Shown: positions 25,980 through 33,978 of the stretch, piece after piece | How positions within the stretch are numbered: position 1 is the stretch's first letter | Layout of the letters: each line of letters starts with the position of its first letter | Origin: JBFMFH01 sp040752275 | Lineage (GTDB): Bacteria; Acidobacteriota; Vicinamibacteria; Vicinamibacterales; JAKQTR01 | Length of the DNA: 64,000 bases | Direction: 5' to 3' | NCBI GenBank assembly: GCA_040752275.1 | Contig: JBFMFH010000017.1 | Location: 1-64,000, forward strand | Notes under the pieces: generated by a model | The model's input: only the letters and a program-made list of their open reading frames with translations | Databases searched by the model: none | Told to the model about the DNA's origin: nothing | Position numbers and translations under genes: made by a program

Positions 25980-27128
25980 ATGGGCAGCATCTGGGTCATA
26001 CTCGGCTTGCTCGCGAGCTTGATCGCCCTCGGGGTCTGGGAGCGCCTGCGCCGCGACGCCGCACGCAGCGCCGTGCCTATCCGCATCCACGTGAACGGCA
26101 CGCGCGGCAAGTCCACGGTGACGCGGCTCGTCGCAGGCGGCCTGCGGGCGGGAGGTATCCGGACGATCGCCAAGACCACCGGCACGGCAGCTCGGCTGAT
26201 CTTGCCAGACGGTTCCGAGCTGCCGGTCCGACGCCGGGCGCCGGCCAGCATCCGCGAGCAGCTATGGGTCCTGCGCGAGGCACATCGCCAGGGCGCACGG
26301 GCCCTCGTCGTGGAGTGCATGGCCATCGATCCGTTCCTGCAGCAGGTCTCCGAGCGCGAGATGATCGCCGCCACCGTTGGCGTCATCACGAATGCGCGAC
26401 CGGACCACCGCGAGGCGATGGGCGCATCGGCCGCCGGCGTGGCTGTTGCCCTGTCACGCACGGTCCCACAGGGGGCGGTGCTCGTGCTCGGCCCGGAGCC
26501 GGGTCCGTGGCGGGACATCCTCGGCAGCGAGGCCGCGCGACGCCGGAGCGTGGTCGTGACGGCTTCCGTCGAGGACGTCGCGATCGACGCACTCCCTCTG
26601 CCACCCTGGCAGCGGCAGAACTACGCCGTTGCGCTCGCGGTCACTCGACACGTGGGGATCCCGGACCACCTGGCGCTGAAGGGCATGTGCTCGTCCGTCC
26701 AGGACCCGGGCGCGTGCAGCACACTCGCGGTCCGCATCGATGGGCGCCTGATAGACCTCATCGATGCCAGTGCCGCCAACGACCCTGAATCCCTGAAGCA
26801 GCTGGTGGGCCGTTTGGGCGGCCGTGATCTCGTCGTCTTCAACCACCGGGCTGACCGACCGCTCCGGCTGGGGGCGTTCGCCGAGTCCGGCGTGTGGGCA
26901 GACCCGCAGTTGGGCATCCTCATCACGGGTGATCGACCCGACTGGTGGTCGGCAGCACGCGCCCGGCGATCCCTCGGCCGGCCGGACTTGCCCTTTGTCG
27001 GCCTTCGAGATCTCGCGCCGCACCTGCGTCTCGCCCTGAGAGAAGCGCAGGCGGTGCGCACCGTCGTCTTGAGCGGCAATGCCAAGCAACTCGACCCACC
27101 GGTGCTCGCGGCCGCGCTCGGGAGGTGA
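25980..27128 (+). CDS. pgsB: Poly-gamma-glutamate synthase PgsB/CapB
   Basis: 382 residues, the usual PgsB/CapB length. It is an amide ligase of the Mur-ligase type that activates glutamate with ATP and extends poly-gamma-glutamate at the membrane. An N-terminal membrane helix (WVILGLLASLIALGVW, about 4-19) precedes the ATP-binding loop HVNGTRGKSTVTRL (about 38-51) and KTTGTAARLILPDG. Further CapB motifs are ECMAIDPFLQQVSEREMI, VITNARPDHREAMG and NDPESLKQLV. I chose the ATG at 25980 because it places the membrane helix at the N-terminus. pgsC begins 3 nt after the stop. Confidence 0.9.
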   Translation: MGSIWVILGLLASLIALGVWERLRRDAARSAVPIRIHVNGTRGKSTVTRLVAGGLRAGGIRTIAKTTGTAARLILPDGSELPVRRRAPASIREQLWVLREAHRQGARALVVECMAIDPFLQQVSEREMIAATVGVITNARPDHREAMGASAAGVAVALSRTVPQGAVLVLGPEPGPWRDILGSEAARRRSVVVTASVEDVAIDALPLPPWQRQNYAVALAVTRHVGIPDHLALKGMCSSVQDPGACSTLAVRIDGRLIDLIDASAANDPESLKQLVGRLGGRDLVVFNHRADRPLRLGAFAESGVWADPQLGILITGDRPDWWSAARARRSLGRPDLPFVGLRDLAPHLRLALREAQAVRTVVLSGNAKQLDPPVLAAALGR

Positions 27129-27131
27129 ACG

Positions 27132-27572
27132 ATGGTTGAAACGGCCCTCGCGCTGGGTATCGTCGTCAACCTCGTCTTCACCGAGGTGCTCGGCCTGGCC
27201 TCAGGCGGCCTCATCGTTCCCGGGTACCTCGCCCTCTACCTGAACCACCCCGACCGGGTGGCTGCAACGCTCGCCGTGGGCATCGGCACCTGGGCCGTTG
27301 TGCGCTTCGGGATCATGCGGCTCGCCGTCCTCTACGGCCGGCGCAGGTTTGGGATCACGGTCCTGACTGGCTTCGCCATCCACGCAACCTACGGGTGGCT
27401 GATCGGGCACACTCCCGCCCTGCCGGGGGACGCCCGCGTCATCGGATATCTCATTCCCGGTCTGATCGCTAATACGGCACTGGCCCAGGGACTGTGGCCG
27501 ACGCTGGGCATGTCGCTCGCCGGCGCCGTGATCGTCAGGTTGCTGCTGGCCGCCGCCTCGGGGTGGCTCTGA
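27132..27572 (+). CDS. pgsC: Poly-gamma-glutamate biosynthesis membrane protein PgsC/CapC
   Basis: 146 residues, nearly all hydrophobic, with about four to five membrane helices. The PgsC pattern is clear: GIVVNLVFTEVLGLASGGLIVPGYLALYLNHPDRVAATL and the late IGYLIPGLIANTALAQGLWPTLGMSL. It forms the membrane partner of PgsB. It lies between pgsB (3-nt gap) and pgsW (2-nt gap). Confidence 0.9.
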   Translation: MVETALALGIVVNLVFTEVLGLASGGLIVPGYLALYLNHPDRVAATLAVGIGTWAVVRFGIMRLAVLYGRRRFGITVLTGFAIHATYGWLIGHTPALPGDARVIGYLIPGLIANTALAQGLWPTLGMSLAGAVIVRLLLAAASGWL

Positions 27573-27574
27573 AG

Positions 27575-28555
27575 ATGTGCGCGCAGCGACCCGTTGCCGC
27601 GGACAGACGTGCGCCCACGGTGGTGGGAATCGTCCTCACCCTGATCGTGTTCCTGATGGCAGTTGGGATCGTCCCTGCGATCCGCTGGCCTCGCGTCGGT
27701 GGCAGACCGGCCGGGTCACCGGTCGCGGATCGGGCCGAGACGTGCATGCGCCGGGCGATGGAGGCCATCGCGGCCGCGAAGGCCGAGGCCGGGGTCGTCT
27801 CGCTAGGCGTCCCACCAGGCGCCGCCGGCGCGCTCATCGGCTCCGAATGGACGCCGCTCGTCACGACCCTCGGCAGTCTGGAAGCGAAGCAGCTGGCCTC
27901 GGCGCCCGTCTGGGCGGCCGTGCTCTCGGAACGGATTCGCGAGCGCGGGCTGGACGCCTCAGACCTGGTCGCGGCGTCGTTCTCGGGGTCGTTCCCGGGC
28001 CTCAACCTGGCAACGGTGTGCGCCTGTCAGGCGATGGACATCACCGTGCTGGCCGTGTCGTCGGTCACCGCGTCGGCGTGGGGAGCGACGGATCCCGGAT
28101 TCACCTGGCCGGAAATGGAGGTCATCCTCGCACGCGCTGGCATCATCACGGCCGTGACGCTGGCGGTATCCGTAGGGGGAGATGGCGACCGCGGGTTGGA
28201 TCTCGAGGAGGAGGGGCGCGCGCTGGCCCAGTCCATTGCCGAGCAGACATCGGCGGCGCTCGGAGCCAGGCACCTGCGTCCGACGTCGCTGGAGGACGCG
28301 ATTCGCGCGCGCCTGCACCTGCTGGATCGCGCCGCTGGTACGCGCCGCCTTGGCCTGTTCGTGAACGTCGGCGGCACGTCGGCGAGCCTCGGGCGATCGC
28401 CGGCTATTCTGCGACTGAAGAGCGGGTGGGTCCCGCCTCGGCCCTTCGATCTCGGCTCCGGGCGCGGCCTGGTCGCTCGAATGGTCGAGCGGGGCGTGCC
28501 CGTGCTCCACCTGCTCAACGTCCGGGACCTGGCGGCCCGATGGGGCGTGCTGTGA
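27575..28555 (+). CDS. pgsW: Poly-gamma-glutamate system protein PgsW
   Basis: 326 residues. One N-terminal membrane helix (VVGIVLTLIVFLMAVGIVPAI, about 15-35) is followed by an extracytoplasmic domain with LGSLEAKQLASAPVWAAVLSERIRERGLDASDLVAASFSGSFPGLN and a C-terminal FVNVGGTSASLG segment, both characteristic of the PgsW family found next to pgsBC. I chose the ATG at 27575, right after the pgsC stop, over a frame beginning inside pgsC. Its stop lies 41 nt into the 3' end of the convergent minus-strand gene. Exact role unknown; probably polymer export or handling. Confidence 0.83.
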   Translation: MCAQRPVAADRRAPTVVGIVLTLIVFLMAVGIVPAIRWPRVGGRPAGSPVADRAETCMRRAMEAIAAAKAEAGVVSLGVPPGAAGALIGSEWTPLVTTLGSLEAKQLASAPVWAAVLSERIRERGLDASDLVAASFSGSFPGLNLATVCACQAMDITVLAVSSVTASAWGATDPGFTWPEMEVILARAGIITAVTLAVSVGGDGDRGLDLEEEGRALAQSIAEQTSAALGARHLRPTSLEDAIRARLHLLDRAAGTRRLGLFVNVGGTSASLGRSPAILRLKSGWVPPRPFDLGSGRGLVARMVERGVPVLHLLNVRDLAARWGVL

Positions 28556-29516
28556 GCTCGAGTTCGACCTGCAGCCACCAGCGCGGCTGATACCGAATCA
28601 GTGTCGGCACGCCTGCCAGATCGCCCGCCGCGGGGTACTCGATCTCGAACGTGTGGCGGTCCCCGCCGGCGTGCGGCCGGATTTCGAACCGACTGGCGAG
28701 CACTGCGCCGTCGGCAACGCGCGCAGCCGTGGCTGAGCGCCGTGACGCGACCGCCGTCAGGACGAGGTCGAAGGTCTTGACGCCGTAGACATACGGCACG
28801 CGCCTCCCGGCCAACCGCTGGACCGCCGGCCGGCCGTTGGGTGCCGCCGCCAACGTGAGGTCGATGATCTCGGCGACCGCCGACAGGAACCCCGGCCTGA
28901 CATGGTCCGGCACGTCGTTCACGCGGGGCGTGAGCCCGGCCATCGCACGTTGGGCGGTGTTGACGAGTTCCGGAGCGTCGTGCAGCGTCACATCTCGTCC
29001 GGCATCGATCGTGCCGGTCACCGTGCTGCTGCGTCCGTTCGCCACCGTCGCCGCAATGGTCTTGAATCGCGAATGCGGCGTGGCCGCCGAGAGATCGTGC
29101 TCGACGTCAGAGAGCGACGCTTCCTCGGACGTGCTCATCAGGCCGACGACGCGCACGTAGCCGTCCTGCACCGCCTCGACGATGTAGCCCCAGCGATTGA
29201 GCCGGCGCGGCGCTTTGTCCGGGTCGGATCCGATCAGCAGCTCCCAGGCGCGCGCACCGGATCCGTCACTGCGCCAGACGATTTCGCCGCTGCCGACGCC
29301 TCCTCTGCCAATCCAGAACAGCAGGGGCCGTATCTTGCCGTCCATTCGATAGCGGTGCACCTTGACGATTGGCACGGAGGTCGCAAGGCTGGAGGTTGAC
29401 GTGTCGAGATCGCTGATGCGCGCGAGAGACGTGGCGGGCACGCTCCGAGCGGCCGCCAGCCCCACGATTGTCGCCATCAGCGCGCAGTATTCGAGTGAGT
29501 GAGCCGTGCGTCGCAC
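28515..29516 (-). CDS. Exported protein of unknown function, likely BlaI-regulated
   Basis: 333 residues, not recognised. The N-terminus (about 1-28) looks like a signal peptide. The body has WIGRGGVGSGEIVWR near 70, then LLIGSDPDKAPRRLNRWGYIVEAVQ, and a C-terminal beta-rich part ending RYQPRWWLQVELELTA. A perfect palindrome matching the operator-like site of the nearby blaI gene sits 17 nt upstream of its start. Its 3' end overlaps convergent pgsW by 41 nt. Function unknown; a periplasmic role is inferred. Confidence 0.65.
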   Translation of the reverse strand: MRRTAHSLEYCALMATIVGLAAARSVPATSLARISDLDTSTSSLATSVPIVKVHRYRMDGKIRPLLFWIGRGGVGSGEIVWRSDGSGARAWELLIGSDPDKAPRRLNRWGYIVEAVQDGYVRVVGLMSTSEEASLSDVEHDLSAATPHSRFKTIAATVANGRSSTVTGTIDAGRDVTLHDAPELVNTAQRAMAGLTPRVNDVPDHVRPGFLSAVAEIIDLTLAAAPNGRPAVQRLAGRRVPYVYGVKTFDLVLTAVASRRSATAARVADGAVLASRFEIRPHAGGDRHTFEIEYPAAGDLAGVPTLIRYQPRWWLQVELELTARPIGPPGPGR

Positions 29517-29532
29517 CGGGACCTCTCTTCCG

Positions 29533-29546
29533 CCTAATCAATTAGG
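29533..29546. promoter_or_regulatory. Operator-like palindrome CCTAAT-CA-ATTAGG
   Basis: Perfect 6-bp arms with a 2-bp centre, 17 nt upstream of the exported-protein start at 29516. With its flank GGACTTCGA it closely matches the site at 33210-33223 in front of the blaI-family gene, so the same repressor probably binds both. Confidence 0.65.
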
Positions 29547-29719
29547 ACTTCGAACCACACGCGTCGCCGCCGGTGATCGACTCATCCTGCCCCGCGGATG
29601 TCTCCTGTGCGTCCCGCCTCGCAGATACCACCCTGGCCCTCTCCGGCGGCCACGGGGCGCCGCGCCGGAGTCGGGTGTCCTGTTACCGGCGAAGGCGGGC
29701 CGCGGCTCGGAACGGCCCT

Positions 29720-29757
29720 GAGCCTGCCGAAAGGCCGAGGGGTCGAAGGGCGGCGCG
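29720..29757. repeat. Dispersed GCCTGCCGAA-type intergenic repeat
   Basis: Contains CCTGAGCCTGCCGAA followed by a GGTCGAAGGG stretch. This resembles the CCTTCGACAGGCTCAGG-like repeats seen between genes in many bacteria. A related piece, CTCGACAGGCTCAGG, is at 39671-39685. Confidence 0.4.
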
Positions 29758-29781
29758 ACGACGGACTCGCACCCCGGGCGG

Positions 29782-31290
29782 CTAGGCGGCCGGCACCGTC
29801 AGGCCCGGCATCGGCTTTGCCGAGAACAGGCGCCGGCAGGGCGCGGCAATCCACCGGGACCACCGTACGGATCGCGAGACGCGTCCGCTGTCGGTCGTGA
29901 TCCCCGTGTTGGCGTACATCTGCCGGTACAGCTTCGACAGCATGATGAAGGCCAGCCGCCCCCGCACTGTCGGCACACACCTCGAACGGCGCCAGATCGC
30001 GGGCAACCTGTAGAACCGGTCCCAGGTCGTCTGCGTCCGCGTCCGGATCTCCTCCGGCGTCATCAGCGGATGGTGCGTGTAGATGTGCGGCCGCTCGTTC
30101 CTGGGGATCAGCCAGTGGCGGCTGTACGGGATGCCGTTCACGTTCTGGCCCTTGGCGTCCGAGTCTCGGGCCCAGCGCTCGAAGTCGATCGTCCCGGGAT
30201 AGGGTGTCAGCATCACGAACTGGGCGAAGGCGATTCCCGACTTGAGCGCAAGCTCGGCCGTCGCGTCGAAGGTCTCCGGCTTGTCACTCGGCAGGCCGAA
30301 GATGAACGAGCCGAGCACCTGGACGCCGTGCTTCCGGAACGCCTGCAGCCGCTCGACGAGCTCCTCGCCGGCCAGGTTGAATCCCTTGTAGATGTCCTTC
30401 AGGCCCTCGGCCGTGATCGCCTCGACGCCCACCAACGCGCCGCGGATGCGGGCCATGCGCATGGCGTCGAGGAACTGGGGATCCTCGGCGGCCTCCATGG
30501 TGATCTGCGTGAAGAAGTTCATGTCGCTCGGCAGCCGGGCCAGCCGGCGCATGAACTCCATCCGCTCCTCACGCATGGCCTTGAGCTCGTTGAAGTGCGT
30601 CTTGTCGGCCCGGCGCGCCGCCGCCGCCAGGTCACCGAGTGTCACCGGGTAGAAGTTGTCATCGGCCAACGCCACGAAGCGGAACCCCCGCCGCCGCAGA
30701 TCGACGATCTCCTCGATGAGCACGTCGTTGCGCCGCTGCCGGGGTTGCTGTCCGTCGGTTCGCCACACGGAGCAGAACGAGCAGTGCTTCGGGCACCCGC
30801 GGACGGTCTGGACCGACGCCCACATGTACCGGCCCGGCTGCAGGAGATCCCAGCGTGCTGGCACCATGGCGTCCCCGGGGACGCGTCCCGCGTCGTACAC
30901 CCGCGCGGGGCGGCCTTCCGCGCAGTCTCTTACCACTGCCGGCCAGATCAGGTCCCCATCGCCCTTGACGACCGCGTGGGCCGCGCCGATCTCATGTGGC
31001 TCCTCCGGGAACAGGGTGGCATGGATGCCTCCGTACACGACCCAGGCACCGCGTGCCCGGCAGGCCTTCCCCACTTCATAGCCCCGCAGCGTGTTGCCAG
31101 TGTGGATGCCGATGCCGACGACGTCGCCGGCTTGCACGGCCGAGACATCGAACGGCTCGAGCGTTTCATCGACGAGGATCGGATCGCCTGCCTCCGGAGG
31201 CGTGGCGGAAGCAAGCACGAACAGCCACCGCGGCGTAATGACGGCGACACCAAACGAGACATGGCTGGGGTTCACGAGGAAGACGCGCAT
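29782..31290 (-). CDS. B12-binding radical SAM protein
   Basis: 502 residues. The N-terminal cobalamin-binding-type Rossmann domain (about 1-135) includes VGIGIHTGNT and YGGIHATLFPEE. The radical SAM core has the cluster motif RGCPKHCSFC (Cys166, 170, 173) and proceeds through FVALADDNFYP and GFNLAGEELVERLQAFRKHGVQVLGSFIFGLPSD. The C-terminal domain has HHPLMTPEEIRTRTQTTWDRFY. Such enzymes methylate or rearrange unreactive carbons, but the substrate cannot be predicted here. The ATG at 31290 is the only start giving a normal B12 domain; the long upstream frame is out-of-frame read-through of the M56 gene. It lies 22 nt after the M56 gene, perhaps in one operon with blaI. Confidence 0.87.
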   Translation of the reverse strand: MRVFLVNPSHVSFGVAVITPRWLFVLASATPPEAGDPILVDETLEPFDVSAVQAGDVVGIGIHTGNTLRGYEVGKACRARGAWVVYGGIHATLFPEEPHEIGAAHAVVKGDGDLIWPAVVRDCAEGRPARVYDAGRVPGDAMVPARWDLLQPGRYMWASVQTVRGCPKHCSFCSVWRTDGQQPRQRRNDVLIEEIVDLRRRGFRFVALADDNFYPVTLGDLAAAARRADKTHFNELKAMREERMEFMRRLARLPSDMNFFTQITMEAAEDPQFLDAMRMARIRGALVGVEAITAEGLKDIYKGFNLAGEELVERLQAFRKHGVQVLGSFIFGLPSDKPETFDATAELALKSGIAFAQFVMLTPYPGTIDFERWARDSDAKGQNVNGIPYSRHWLIPRNERPHIYTHHPLMTPEEIRTRTQTTWDRFYRLPAIWRRSRCVPTVRGRLAFIMLSKLYRQMYANTGITTDSGRVSRSVRWSRWIAAPCRRLFSAKPMPGLTVPAA

Positions 31291-31312
31291 CGATTGGGCT
31301 CCGGATACTGGT

Positions 31313-32800
31313 CTACGGTGCAAACGGATTCGAGAACACTCCACCCACTCTTCTGAAGAACGAGGCGGTCGACCGCCCTGCGGCCGCAGCACCGTCCCCG
31401 AGTTTCCCCGCGGCACCGGAGGCCTTCGACCACCAGGCCGAATCACCGGCATCATGCAGGCGCGAGGACTGCGACAGGGAGGGACTGGGCGCCATGAGCA
31501 GGTCGCCGGCCTCCCTGGCGTGCGGAGGCGGCAGGAACACGGGGTCCAGTGCGGCCTGTTCGAGACGTGACTCTGCGGCCGGTCGGACGCGACCGGCCTC
31601 TGCAGATGGCGCCGGCACCGCCAAGTCCCTCGCCTCAGCACCCGGCGGCGGCAACCGACGCTGACCATCCACCGCAGCGGCCTCGCCCGGACGTTCGAGC
31701 GCGGCGCGGGCAGGGGGTCCGGCCGCCGGATCCGCAGGCACCCTCCGCTGGGTGCTCGCAGGCCTCGCAGCCGTCGTGCGAACGCTGAGGACGGCCTCCG
31801 GCGGCCCTGGAGGCGCAGCCTGCGGCCCACCGCCGTCGACGACGAGGGGAGGCATGGAGAGAACAGCGACTCCGACGATCCCCGCCACCATCGGCGCGAA
31901 CCCAAGGGCAGCCTGGGAGAGCCGGACGCTCGGCCTCGTTCGTACATCGATCGCCCGCGCCACTCGGCGCGAGAGCACGCGTCGCGACCCGACTATGGCC
32001 GCGACCAATCGGTCCTGCGCATGGTGGGCACGGAGCGCCGCTACCGTGGTCAGGCACCTCGCGTAAGCTACCGGCTCCGACGTCAGCCGGATGACCCAGT
32101 CGTCGCAGGCCATCTCACGAGCCACCGACAGTCCACGGCTCACCCAGTGAACGGCCGGGTTGATCCACATCAGCCCGGCCAGTACCTGTTCGGCCAGGAC
32201 GGTCCAGTCGTCGCGACGGCGGACGTGTGCGAGTTCATGGAGCAGCACCTGTTCGAGATCGGACCCTTCGAGCCGTTCCGCCTGAAGGCGCGGAACCGCA
32301 ATCGCCGGCCGCCCAAAACCCAGCGTCGCCGGGCCCTGGATACCGTCGCACCAGCAGAAACGGGCTCGCCGCCCTTCGCGGGCTGCCGCCCAGAGGCGCG
32401 TGTTCGCGCGAAGGTCCCCGCCCGACATGACGACGCAGGAGCGTTTCAACCCGCGAATGCGACGGACCTGCCAACACATCCGCACCGCATGCCAGGCGGA
32501 ACCGGCCGCCCAGACGAACAGGACCGCAGGAAGAACCCACGCTGGCATGAGCGGCAGTTCGAGCGGGCTCATGGTCGGAAGAGGGCGGGCACCAGTCGGC
32601 GCGGCCGCAGCGCTCATCGGACTTGTGTCGCCGCCGGCACCAAGGCCCGCCAGGGCGAACGCCGCGATGCACGCCAGGGCACACTGCCAGACCACGTGCT
32701 GCACGGCCGGCCTCAGACGCCGGGCGCCCAGGCGGCCCGCCACCGCGGCCAGCGCGGCGATGCCCAGGCTTTGCACGGTCCAGAGGATCACCCAGGCCAT
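31313..32800 (-). CDS. M56 family (BlaR1/MecR1-like) membrane metallopeptidase
   Basis: 495 residues. Membrane helices at about 3-22, 30-52 and 80-98 are followed by the cytoplasmic zinc site LLHELAHVRRRDDW (HExxH). The conserved segment LAGLMWINPAVHWVSRGLSVAREMACDDWVI, carrying the third ligand, comes next. A further helix is near 285-305. The C-terminal ~190 residues are Pro/Ala-rich and contain no penicillin-binding domain, so this is not a classical beta-lactam sensor. It starts 3 nt after the blaI-family stop (with a possible GTG overlapping it). By analogy it would cleave its BlaI partner on an extracytoplasmic signal. Confidence 0.87.
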   Translation of the reverse strand: MAWVILWTVQSLGIAALAAVAGRLGARRLRPAVQHVVWQCALACIAAFALAGLGAGGDTSPMSAAAAPTGARPLPTMSPLELPLMPAWVLPAVLFVWAAGSAWHAVRMCWQVRRIRGLKRSCVVMSGGDLRANTRLWAAAREGRRARFCWCDGIQGPATLGFGRPAIAVPRLQAERLEGSDLEQVLLHELAHVRRRDDWTVLAEQVLAGLMWINPAVHWVSRGLSVAREMACDDWVIRLTSEPVAYARCLTTVAALRAHHAQDRLVAAIVGSRRVLSRRVARAIDVRTRPSVRLSQAALGFAPMVAGIVGVAVLSMPPLVVDGGGPQAAPPGPPEAVLSVRTTAARPASTQRRVPADPAAGPPARAALERPGEAAAVDGQRRLPPPGAEARDLAVPAPSAEAGRVRPAAESRLEQAALDPVFLPPPHAREAGDLLMAPSPSLSQSSRLHDAGDSAWWSKASGAAGKLGDGAAAAGRSTASFFRRVGGVFSNPFAP

Positions 32801-32802
32801 GG

Positions 32803-33186
32803 TCACCGTCCCTCGCGGCGGCCGACGAGGTCTTGAAGTTCCGCCAGTTCCTTGCGATCGACCTGTCGGTCTTCGAGGAGGCTCAGCACGAGCGTGTGGG
32901 GCGAGTTGTCGAAGAACCGGTCCAGCACGTAACGCAGGGCGCTGCGGCGCGCCTGTGACTCGTCGATGAGGGGTTCGAACACGAAGGCGCGGCCCACCTT
33001 GCGGTGCTGCACATAGCCCTTCGCCTCGAGAATCCGCATCATGGTCTGCACGGTATTGTAGGCGGGACTGCGGCGGGCGCCCAGATTGTCCATGACGTCG
33101 GCAACGGTGGAGGCTCCGCGGGACCACAGCACCCGCATCAGCCTCAACTCGCCGTCTGTCAGTGTGGCCGACCGCTTCCGGCCCAT
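32803..33186 (-). CDS. BlaI/MecI/CopY-family transcriptional repressor
   Basis: 127 residues, standard for BlaI. The winged helix at about 9-75 reads LTDGELRLMRVLWSRGASTVADVMDNL ... AYNTVQTMMRILEAKGYVQHRKVGRAFVFEPL. The C-terminal dimerisation helices follow. Such dimers bind palindromic operators and are inactivated by the partner M56 protease. A strong promoter and an operator-like palindrome lie just upstream, suggesting autoregulation. It forms one transcription unit with the M56 gene. Confidence 0.93.
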   Translation of the reverse strand: MGRKRSATLTDGELRLMRVLWSRGASTVADVMDNLGARRSPAYNTVQTMMRILEAKGYVQHRKVGRAFVFEPLIDESQARRSALRYVLDRFFDNSPHTLVLSLLEDRQVDRKELAELQDLVGRREGR

Positions 33187-33209
33187 TGGCGCCCCCCGGC
33201 CCCAGAAAT

Positions 33210-33223
33210 CCTAATGAATTCGG
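33210..33223. promoter_or_regulatory. Operator-like palindrome upstream of blaI-family gene
   Basis: CCTAAT-GA-ATTCGG, one mismatch from a perfect palindrome, 24 nt upstream of the start at 33186 and just downstream of the -10 box. Together with the flank GGACTCGA it matches the site at 29533-29546. Confidence 0.65.
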
Positions 33224-33233
33224 ACTCGACACT

Positions 33234-33262
33234 AATCTACGCGCGCTGCTGGCGCCTGTCAA
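33234..33262 (-). promoter_or_regulatory. Sigma-70-type promoter of the blaI-M56 operon
   Basis: A perfect -35 TTGACA (33262-33257) and TAGATT as -10 (33239-33234) are separated by exactly 17 nt. The expected start near 33227 places the palindrome at about +4 to +17, a normal repressor position. Confidence 0.7.
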
Positions 33263-33323
33263 CTAATTTTTTCGGAGTTCGCGGCAATCTCCCTTGCTTC
33301 CCGTGTCCCCTTGCACTCCCGCT

Positions 33324-33932
33324 CTAGATCGGGGTTGTCCGCATGGTGGAAGGGGCGGTACCCAAGTCCCGGCAGATCGTCCAGCGGTGGCAGCCGGCGA
33401 CATGATCGTTCACCATGCCGGTCGCCTGCATGTGCGCGTAGCAGATGGTCGAGCCTACGAACGTGAACCCGCGCTGCCGCAGGTCCCGGCTCAGCGCGTC
33501 GGACCCGGGCGTTCGGGCCGGGATCTCCTTCATCGCCTTCCAGGTGTTCGTCACCGGCCGCCCGCCGACGAACCGCCACACGTAGGCATCGAAGGAGCCG
33601 AACTCCCCCTGTACAACCAGGAACCGGCGGGCGTTGTTGACGGCCGAAGCGATCTTCAGCTGGTTGCGGACGATCCCCGGGTTCTTCAGCAGGCGCTCGA
33701 TACGCGCCGGCGTGTATCGTGCCACTCGGGCGGGGTCGAACCCGTCGAACGCGTCGCGGTACGCCTCGCGCTTGCGCAGGATCGTGATCCAGCTGAGGCC
33801 GGCCTGGGCGCCTTCGAGCACCAGCATCTCGAACAGACGCCGGTCGTCGTGAAGGGGCACACCCCACTCCTGATCGTGATACGCCACGTACAGTGGGTCG
33901 GTGCCCGCCCATGCGCATCGAATCGGTTCCAT
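33324..33932 (-). CDS. tag: DNA-3-methyladenine glycosylase I
   Basis: 202 residues. Tag removes 3-methyladenine from DNA in base excision repair. The four zinc ligands are visible: Cys6 (RCAWAG), His19 (YHDQEWG), and the C-terminal HVAGCHRW pair. The active-site stretch LEGAQAGLSWITILRKRE contains the base-recognising Glu and the aromatic residue. RNQLKIASAVNNAR and GFTFVGSTICYAHMQATGMVNDH complete the family signature. The start at 33932 has a GGAGGAGAAC stretch upstream. Confidence 0.95.
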   Translation of the reverse strand: MEPIRCAWAGTDPLYVAYHDQEWGVPLHDDRRLFEMLVLEGAQAGLSWITILRKREAYRDAFDGFDPARVARYTPARIERLLKNPGIVRNQLKIASAVNNARRFLVVQGEFGSFDAYVWRFVGGRPVTNTWKAMKEIPARTPGSDALSRDLRQRGFTFVGSTICYAHMQATGMVNDHVAGCHRWTICRDLGTAPSTMRTTPI

Positions 33933-33978
33933 CGTTCTCCTCCCGGCGTACTCTGCGAGCCTCGGGCCTCGACGTACG

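Noticed and set aside
29782..31290. Hopanoid methylase HpnP/HpnR
   Set aside because: B12 and radical SAM domains are present, but the sequence around the cluster motif and the C-terminal domain do not look like those families as I remember them, and no hopanoid genes are nearby.
31313..32800. Beta-lactam sensor BlaR1/MecR1
   Set aside because: The M56 domain is present, but the C-terminal part has no SxxK/SxN/KTG penicillin-binding motifs.
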